Source: Lachnospiraceae bacterium
GTDB taxonomy: Bacteria > Bacillota > Clostridia > Lachnospirales > Lachnospiraceae
DNA: 48,014 nt
Direction of reading: 5' to 3'
NCBI GenBank assembly: GCA_017513005.1
Contig: JAFWDM010000087.1
Location: 1 to 48,014, forward strand
Positions 43,118 through 48,014 of this stretch are shown piece by piece. Under the pieces are notes generated by a model, which worked only from the letters and a program-made list of their open reading frames with translations, was not told the origin of the DNA and made no database searches. The number at the start of each line of letters is the position of its first letter. Position 1 is the stretch's first letter. The position numbers and the translations under genes were made by a program.

Positions 43118-43711
43118 CTAATTCACAAACCCGAGTTTGTTAAGCGGCCAGACGCGGAAGACGATGTGGCCGACGACCTGGTCCTGGTCGACGCTGCCGA
43201 CGGAAGTGTTGCGGGAATCGATGGAAACCTCGCGGTTGTCCCCCATGACGAATACCTTGCCCTCGGGCACCTGGTAGGGGAGTTCGATGTCGGTCTCTCC
43301 GTAGGCCTTGGGCTCGTGCAGGTAGGGTTCGTCGATCATTTTCTGGTCGACGTAGACGTTTCCGTCCTGATCGATGTCGACCCATTCGCCGCTGCTGGCG
43401 ATGACGCGCTTGACCAGGATATTGTTGTTGTAGTAAAAGGCGATGATCTCGCCTGTACTCATGTCCCTGTTCTTGACGGAGAGGACGATGTCCCCGTTGT
43501 CGAGGGTGCCGTTCATGGACTGTCCGTAGATGTGGAGGACGGGCAGGAAGAGGACGGCGACCAGGACGGCGATGGCGGCGACCGTGATCAGGCCGAAGAC
43601 GGTGCTGCGGAGGGTCCCGTAGAAGCGCCGCCGGTAATTTTCCTTCTGCAGTTCCTCCTCCAGCTGGGTGCTGGAGGGCAGCGCCGTATTATGTCCGTTT
43701 GGATTAGTCAT
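43118..43711 (-). CDS. lepB: Signal peptidase I of the pilus locus
   Basis: Type I signal peptidase, 197 residues. One N-terminal membrane helix (TVFGLITVAAIAVLVAVLFLP), then the catalytic Ser65 in GQSMNGTL and Lys101 in ILVKRVIA. Box E (GKVFVMGDNREVSIDSRNTSVG) is also visible. Dedicated signal peptidases lie in many sortase pilus operons and are needed for pilus assembly; here it is the first gene, 121 bp before the adhesin. GAAGG lies six bases before the ATG. A 43-codon ORF ends 14 bases upstream. The housekeeping copy would be elsewhere. Confidence 0.92.
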   Translation of the reverse strand: MTNPNGHNTALPSSTQLEEELQKENYRRRFYGTLRSTVFGLITVAAIAVLVAVLFLPVLHIYGQSMNGTLDNGDIVLSVKNRDMSTGEIIAFYYNNNILVKRVIASSGEWVDIDQDGNVYVDQKMIDEPYLHEPKAYGETDIELPYQVPEGKVFVMGDNREVSIDSRNTSVGSVDQDQVVGHIVFRVWPLNKLGFVN

Positions 43712-43725
43712 CTTTAACCTTCACT

Positions 43726-43857
43726 TCAAAAAAAATAAAATGGTGGCCAGGCAAAAAGAATGACACTCTTTTTGGAGGAATCGTCTTGCACAAGTATTCT
43801 CACAGACCGTAAAAAACATACCGACTGGCAGGGACTGTGTCTTTTTGGATTAGACAT
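43726..43857 (-). CDS. Possible 43-residue upstream ORF before lepB
   Basis: ATG 43857 follows ATAGGAG by six bases and opens 43 codons ending in TGA 14 bases before lepB. The first eight residues MSNPKRHS mirror the lepB start MTNPNGHN, and the DNA around both (ATGxCTAATCCAAA followed by GACA) is nearly identical. It therefore looks like a partial duplication of the lepB 5' end or a coupled leader peptide. The C-terminus is hydrophobic (ILFAWPPFYFF). No relatives recognised. Confidence 0.4.
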   Translation of the reverse strand: MSNPKRHSPCQSVCFLRSVRILVQDDSSKKSVILFAWPPFYFF

Positions 43858-44397
43858 ATATAACTCCTATCCCCAAAAAATGACGCGAAGCCACTTCCAA
43901 TCCGGCTCACGTCTTCTCAACACAGCAGGGACAAATCTGTCCAGGCCAGAACCCATTTCTTTTGATCGTACCGGATAGTATTCGATATATATCCGGTTAT
44001 CTTTTGCCGTTTATCTATGCATTTACTAAAAACAGCATGACCGTGTGATACTATATCATTATCTGAGATAAACAGACGGCTCCAAACAGACCTTTTTTGG
44101 CTCCAAACAGACCTTTTTGCGTTTAAAGCAGACCATCATTTGCTCCAAACGGACCCTCTTTCGAAGCGGCAGCCAAAAAGAATTCAGCGCCGGGACTGCG
44201 GAGAGACAGCACCGGAAACGTTTCGGCAGCCAAAAAGGGGCTGTCGCAACAGCCAAAAAGTTCATGTGACTTTTCTGCTGATGCGACAGCCACTTTTTGC
44301 ATTCTATAAATATGGTCTTCACTGCGGCGTTTGCCGGCTTCCTGCAGCCTCCTGTGAGATCCTGTGAGATATGCTGCTTTTCAGCTGCAGCCCCGGG
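43858..44397. promoter_or_regulatory. Regulatory region upstream of the pilus locus
   Basis: No supported gene in 540 bp. Elements: a perfect 8-bp palindrome ACCGGATA/TATCCGGT with a 12-base centre (43970-43997); a 21-bp-spaced array GGCTCCAAACAGACC (44078-44155); three AGCCAAAAAG copies (about 44170, 44227, 44250) with an inverted one near 44285; and a GGCTGT/ACAGCC hairpin (about 44239-44254). Such clustered motifs suggest a controlled promoter for the pilus operon. No unambiguous -35/-10 pair was fixed. Confidence 0.5.
44078..44155. repeat. 21-bp phased repeat, four copies, upstream of the pilus operon
   Basis: GGCTCCAAACAGACC starts at 44078 and 44099, a degenerate form at 44120 and TGCTCCAAACGGACC at 44141, each step exactly 21 bp (two helical turns). 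T runs separate the copies. Equal phasing places all copies on one face of the helix, as in operator arrays; it would also encode a 7-residue repeat in a minus-strand ORF that is not believed real. Confidence 0.75.
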
Positions 44398-45309
44398 TCA
44401 GGACTCCTCCGTAAAGAGCTCTTCGACCTTGTCCGGTGCCTTCTCGAACTTCTCCTTGATCTCTTCCACAGCCTCAGCGGCCTGGTCCGCAGCGGCATCC
44501 TTTGCTTCTTCCGCAGCATCCGCAGCTGCTTCCTTAGCTTCTTCTGCGGCATCCGCAACAGCTTCCTTAGCTTCTTCTGCAGCATCCGCAGCCGCTTCCT
44601 TTACCTCTTCTGCAGCATCCTTAGCCTCTTCCGCTGTCTCTGCCAGCTCCTCCGCGACCGCTTCATCGACGGCTTCCGCCTCTGCTTCGTCCAGGGCCGG
44701 TGCGGCTTCTCCATCATCCGCCGCGGCAGCCGCGCTATCCTCTGCAGCTGCCTCTTCAGGTGCTGCAGCCTCTTCTGCGCCGTCTGCTTCCTCCGCCGCG
44801 AACACGTCCTCTTCCTCATCGGACTCTGCCAGGATATCCTTGACCTTGACAGCTCCATCCGCGAACGCGTCCTTTACCTTGCCGGCAGTCTGTCCCACGA
44901 CTTCGAGTACGGTCTCGCCCTTGGGCCCGATCGCTTCCTTGATGCGGGTATAGGCTACGGCAGAGCCCGCCTTGATCGTCGTGTAGGTCCTGGAGGCAGC
45001 GGCCTTTACCTTCGCGGCAGTCTCCTCCATATCATCCTTCTGGTCGTCACCGGCGGCTTCCTCTTCCTCGTCGGCAGTCTCCGGAGCAGCGGCTTTCGCC
45101 TTCTCATCCTCAGTCTCCGGAGCAGCGCTTTTTACTGTTTCCTCTGCCGCGACGGGTTCTGCCTCGTCGTCCGGGTCCTCATCGTCAAAAATATCGTCAT
45201 CCACATCGTACTCGGAATCCTTTGCATTCTCTTCCAGATAATAGTAGACGGTCGCAGCCGCTACGCCCAGTACTGTAGCACCTAAGAATAATCTGCCCAA
45301 TCTGCTCAT
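44398..45309 (-). CDS. Membrane-anchored Ala/Glu-rich helical protein
   Basis: A 303-residue protein with one N-terminal membrane segment (LGRLFLGATVLGVAAATVYYYL) and a long charged body. From about residue 190 on it is almost wholly Ala, Glu, Asp and Lys. It includes AAEEAKEAxADAAEEAKEA repeats of about 11 residues, encoded by 33-bp DNA repeats (plus-strand TTCCTTAGCTTCTTCTGC). Such 11-mers resemble apolipoprotein or LEA-type amphipathic helices. Function is unknown; a coat, stress or spacer protein is possible. ATG 45309 follows GGAGG at 8 bases. An upstream extension to 45378 lacks support. Confidence 0.75.
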   Translation of the reverse strand: MSRLGRLFLGATVLGVAAATVYYYLEENAKDSEYDVDDDIFDDEDPDDEAEPVAAEETVKSAAPETEDEKAKAAAPETADEEEEAAGDDQKDDMEETAAKVKAAASRTYTTIKAGSAVAYTRIKEAIGPKGETVLEVVGQTAGKVKDAFADGAVKVKDILAESDEEEDVFAAEEADGAEEAAAPEEAAAEDSAAAAADDGEAAPALDEAEAEAVDEAVAEELAETAEEAKDAAEEVKEAAADAAEEAKEAVADAAEEAKEAAADAAEEAKDAAADQAAEAVEEIKEKFEKAPDKVEELFTEES

Positions 45310-45503
45310 TTTGAACCTCCATTGTTTGCAACCCGGTATAAGAATGGGATCCACGCTCCCTGCACATACCGGCTCCATATAGCCGCCAAATGTAGTCTAC
45401 CGCATTTTTATCAAAAATAAAAGCGAATTGCTCCTGTATTCTCTTATTTTTCCAAAAACCAATCATAAAAAAACTATAACGGTTCACTTCACCCAAAACC
45501 CCG

Positions 45504-46562
45504 TCACAATCCCAGCAGACTCTCCAGATTCGGTCCCAGATCGTCTGACTCCTCTGCCTCCAGGGCTTCCTGCGGGATCTCGATCGGCACGATCTCATCA
45601 TAGCGGTCGAAGGTCAGGTCAATCACACAGTCATCGACATCCAGGCTGATGCTTCCGAAAGGGAGCTTTCCCAGGGCGTCTTCTATCGGGCCCTTCACGA
45701 GTTCCTTTCCGATCGTCCCGCAGTCCAGTCTGATCCGCGCGGGAAAACCGGTCTCCCTGTAGATGAAGACCTGTGCGGGGACCACGACCGCGTCCCAGTC
45801 CACCGACGCAAGATCGAAGGGACCGGTCTTTCCGGTGCCCGACCCGGAGCTCTTATCATAGCTTTCCAGCATGGTCTTCAGAAAGGCTCCTGTAAGCGTG
45901 CAGTCGATCTGCCAGGCCTCCTTGTCATTCACGGTCACCGTCTCTTCCTGCAGTTCCGCACGCATGGCCTCTTCCGCGATGGCTTTGACCAGACCGACGG
46001 CCTGCAGAACCTGGATGGACCCGGAGCCGTCCTGCGCTTTTTCTGTCATCTCTTCCTTTCCGGAGGAGCCGGGATACTCTGTGTCTGCATGGTTGGTCTC
46101 TCCGTCTCCTGCACCGCTGTCATTCGTCTTTTTCATCCATTTGCCATCGCCCCACTGCATGTAGGTAGTTCCGGGCCCGCCCGAGGGATCCAGATAAAAC
46201 CTCCCCTCGAACTTCCTGCTCTGTCCCATCATCTCCAGCCTGACGGTCTGCGTGCCGCCGGCGAGCTGCGGATCTTTGGTCATCTCCATGTCCACATCCG
46301 CTGCCAGATCCACCTTCATCCCGATGTTGAGCTGGTCATAGGTTAAATTCATAGAAGCATCCAGATCCATGTCAACAGCCGCGGATTCCGCTTTCTGCAT
46401 TTTTTCCACCGCTGTTTTGGCAAGGGAAACTGCGGTCGGCTTTTTCTGTAAAAAACCGGGCCCGCTGCAGCCCGCGAGCACGATCGCGGTTCCCAGCAGA
46501 CATGCCATGGCGCGCGCATAGAGGTTTCCACGGCTGCAGAGAAGATTCTTTTTCACATTCAT
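45504..46562 (-). CDS. Lipoprotein of unknown function
   Basis: A 352-residue exported protein. A signal peptide and lipobox LAGCSG (Cys32) are followed by AKTAVEKMQKAESAAVDMDLDASMNL and a body of alternating strands, with WGDGKWMKK and GPFDLASVDWDAV segments. The pattern recalls LppX/DUF6612-like lipoproteins that carry hydrophobic molecules, but I cannot place it firmly. GAAAGGGG precedes ATG 46562. The region upstream holds four 15-16 bp repeats (46574-46636), each with an AGAAAG Shine-Dalgarno-like core. It lies 101 bp after the pgeF stop on the same strand, probably co-transcribed with it. Confidence 0.7.
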   Translation of the reverse strand: MNVKKNLLCSRGNLYARAMACLLGTAIVLAGCSGPGFLQKKPTAVSLAKTAVEKMQKAESAAVDMDLDASMNLTYDQLNIGMKVDLAADVDMEMTKDPQLAGGTQTVRLEMMGQSRKFEGRFYLDPSGGPGTTYMQWGDGKWMKKTNDSGAGDGETNHADTEYPGSSGKEEMTEKAQDGSGSIQVLQAVGLVKAIAEEAMRAELQEETVTVNDKEAWQIDCTLTGAFLKTMLESYDKSSGSGTGKTGPFDLASVDWDAVVVPAQVFIYRETGFPARIRLDCGTIGKELVKGPIEDALGKLPFGSISLDVDDCVIDLTFDRYDEIVPIEIPQEALEAEESDDLGPNLESLLGL

Positions 46563-46573
46563 TGTCTGAACCC

Positions 46574-46636
46574 CTTTCTGATTTGCGTCTTTCTGATTTA
46601 CGTCCTTTCTGACTAAATCGCTTTCTGATCTGCGTC
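46574..46636. repeat. 15-16 bp repeat before the lipoprotein start
   Basis: CTTTCTGA-containing units at 46574, 46589, 46605 and 46621 (steps 15, 16, 16). On the minus strand each reads AATCAGAAAG(A/G), so ribosome-binding-like AGAAAGG cores are repeated just upstream of the start codon. Confidence 0.8.
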
Positions 46637-46663
46637 TCCCAATAAATGACCTATACACTGCTG

Positions 46664-47836
46664 CTATTGCATCCGGTCAGGCCTGTCCTTTTCCAGCATC
46701 AAAAACGCGCCCTGGTTTCCTCGCCTGCCGTTTGTCGCCCTGTGGGAAAACAGTGTGCCGGCATTTTCACAGGTGCACAGATCCGTCACTGTCAGATGAT
46801 CCGGTCTGATACCTGCTTCCCGCAGGATCCGGGCATTGGCTTCCCAGAGATTCAGCTGGTATTTGCCGGGGCGGCGTCCTCTGGTCAGTATGCGGGGGAT
46901 CAGATCATTCCCCTCATCAGCCGCCGGCAGATCTTTCCTGACCCTTTCGGCCTTTCCATTATCGTTTGACGCTGCAGGCTCCTCCTTCGTTACAGAAAAG
47001 GGGTTCGTTACAGAATCTTCATATTCCTCTGATGTTTCAGATCCTTCGCGTGAGCTATTTCCTTTGAATTGCGAAGACAGTCCCTGTGTACCGAAGCAGG
47101 TGAGAAAGGCCTCCGCGACATCCTCGGAGACCTCGTAGCAGTCCGCACAGATGGACGGGCCGATTGCCGCGTAGATATCTGCCGGATCACAGCCGCAGGC
47201 TTCCTGCATTTTCCGGACGGTCACCGCGCCGATGCGGGCGACAGTCCCCTTCCAGCCGCTGTGGGAGAGGGCGATGACACGCCGGACCGGGTCGTAAAAA
47301 TAGATGGGACAGCAATCCGCATGAGAAGTAAAAAGGACGAGCCCCGGGACATCCGTGATCAGCCCGTCCACATCCCGGTAGTCCCGGTCACGTACCGTGC
47401 CCTTTCCGGCGTCCTCCTGTGTGACGAACCGGACATTCGAGGTGTGGGTCTGCTGTGCACATACGATCCGGTCCGGCGTTGTATCAAAAAAAGCCGCCAC
47501 GCGCCGGTAGTTTTCCAGAATGTTCTCCGGCGTATCATAGGAATCCCGCCGGAAATTCAGACTGGCGAGATACCCTTCCGAGACCCCGCCGGTCCGGGTG
47601 GAAAAACAGTGCCGCACGCCAGACAGCCCCTCCCAGGAGGCAAATGTGAGGACCGGAAAAACGGCTCCGTCAGGAAGCTCCACCTGTTTTTGCAGCATGA
47701 CCCGGCTGGCCGGCAGACTCTGGCTTTGGTTCTGACTCTGGCTTTGGTTCCGGCTCTGGCCTTGGTTCCGGTTCTTGCCCTGGTTCTGGTTCCGGTTCTT
47801 GCCTTGGTTCTGGCTTTGGTTCTGGTTTCTGTCCAT
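46664..47836 (-). CDS. pgeF: PgeF/YfiH-type multicopper-like laccase-domain protein
   Basis: Family enzymes act as purine nucleoside phosphorylases/adenosine deaminases or as peptidoglycan-editing factors. Landmarks: GVRHCFSTRTGGVSEGYLASLNF, DRIVCAQQTHTSNV, LFTSHADCCPIYFYDPVRRVIALSHSGWKGTV and AAIGPSICADCYEVSEDV, carrying the His/Cys metal ligands. Then a 60-70-residue Ser/Glu-rich insertion (SSQFKGNSSREGSETSEEYE onwards) occurs before the last motif LNLWEANARILREAG. The N-terminal 45 residues are Asn/Gln/Arg/Ser repeats encoded by hexanucleotide repeats. Start 47836 is tentative (AAAGG about 15 bases away); 47911 is an alternative without a ribosome binding site, and the core begins near residue 47. 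Confidence 0.87.
   Translation of the reverse strand: MDRNQNQSQNQGKNRNQNQGKNRNQGQSRNQSQSQNQSQSLPASRVMLQKQVELPDGAVFPVLTFASWEGLSGVRHCFSTRTGGVSEGYLASLNFRRDSYDTPENILENYRRVAAFFDTTPDRIVCAQQTHTSNVRFVTQEDAGKGTVRDRDYRDVDGLITDVPGLVLFTSHADCCPIYFYDPVRRVIALSHSGWKGTVARIGAVTVRKMQEACGCDPADIYAAIGPSICADCYEVSEDVAEAFLTCFGTQGLSSQFKGNSSREGSETSEEYEDSVTNPFSVTKEEPAASNDNGKAERVRKDLPAADEGNDLIPRILTRGRRPGKYQLNLWEANARILREAGIRPDHLTVTDLCTCENAGTLFSHRATNGRRGNQGAFLMLEKDRPDRMQ
47695..47830. repeat. Hexanucleotide-based low-complexity repeats in the pgeF 5' end
   Basis: TGGTTC/TGGCTT-type 6-bp units with CTGGTTCTGGTT- and TTGCCTTGG-like variants repeat over about 130 bp, coding NQ, SQ, NR and GK dipeptides on the minus strand. 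Confidence 0.85.
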
Positions 47837-47920
47837 ATTCTGACTTTCTTTTCCTTTGTTTTCTGTTCCGCCTGTTACGTCATGAAATATATTAATATTG
47901 TTGATATTCATTCAAATATT

Positions 47921-47949
47921 TTAATATAATATATTACTTCGATGTTCAA
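47921..47949 (-). promoter_or_regulatory. Probable promoter of pgeF
   Basis: TTGAAC (47944-47949) and TATTAA (47921-47926) on the minus strand with a 17-bp spacer, in an AT-rich stretch (TATATT overlaps). The last 60 bp of the window hold two hairpins: GGGTG/CACCC near 47980 and TCCCA/TGGGA at the very edge, perhaps the end of the neighbouring gene. Confidence 0.45.
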
Positions 47950-48014
47950 TGCGGTTTACGCCACATTTACTACAGCCGGGTGTAACGCGCACCCTCTATC
48001 CCATTTGACTGGGA

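Noticed and set aside
44059-44322. 87-codon minus-strand ORF over the 21-bp array
   Set aside because: Its repeated VCLEPKK-like translation is explained by the DNA repeat; no good start signal.

Overview
The window looks like a chromosomal segment of a GC-rich member of the Lachnospiraceae (Clostridia, Bacillota). The evidence is gene order and family content: rimP-nusA-ylxR-ylxQ-infB-rbfA-nrnA-truB-ribF in Firmicutes order, a UPF0210/ACT pair, a biotin-dependent pyruvate carboxylase, a TAXI-type TRAP transporter and a class C sortase pilus locus with LPXTG-type substrates. The assignment rests on family knowledge; no database comparison was possible.

Layout. 1-111: 5' end of a transposase-like gene cut by the window edge. 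383-10124 (minus): the translation and RNA-maturation operon, with a promoter, a short leader ORF and a terminator-like hairpin in front of rimP. 10493-10564: tRNA-Glu(CTC). 11048-14461 (plus): pyruvate carboxylase. 14786-22882 (minus): fructokinase, UPF0210, ACT protein, WalJ-like hydrolase, CoaE, PolA and a small zinc-finger membrane protein. 23119-24483 (plus): citrate synthase. 24978-28147 (minus): TRAP permease and its binding lipoprotein. 28372-29713 (plus): cytidylate-kinase-like protein and superoxide dismutase. 29868-31106 (minus): acyltransferase. 31517-33154 (plus): AAA ATPase with a PD-(D/E)XK-like C-terminus. 33571-35049 (minus): exported FMN-binding-domain protein. 35391-43711 (minus): pilus locus (signal peptidase, large LPHTG adhesin, LPTTG pilin, class C sortase). 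44398-47836 (minus): anchored Ala/Glu-rich helical protein, lipoprotein and PgeF-like enzyme.

Three themes stand out. First, the region is unusually rich in short tandem repeats, many placed exactly at or just past gene 3' ends (nrnA, nusA, walJ, srtC). Second, a dispersed palindromic repeat (core GTGACAAAGGGGACGG) lies at the 3' ends of several unrelated genes; in gltA and the TRAP permease its TGA is the stop codon, and in the acyltransferase it encodes the C-terminus. Third, the large adhesin has an in-frame TAA at codon 254 with clean homologous-looking coding sequence on both sides, and the pilus locus shows composition mosaicism, including inside the sortase gene.

How the genes work together: the first block builds and matures the translation machinery. 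pyc, gltA and fructokinase belong to central carbon metabolism. The pilus block is a self-contained secretion, polymerisation and anchoring unit. The remaining genes cover solute uptake, oxidative-stress defence and envelope functions.
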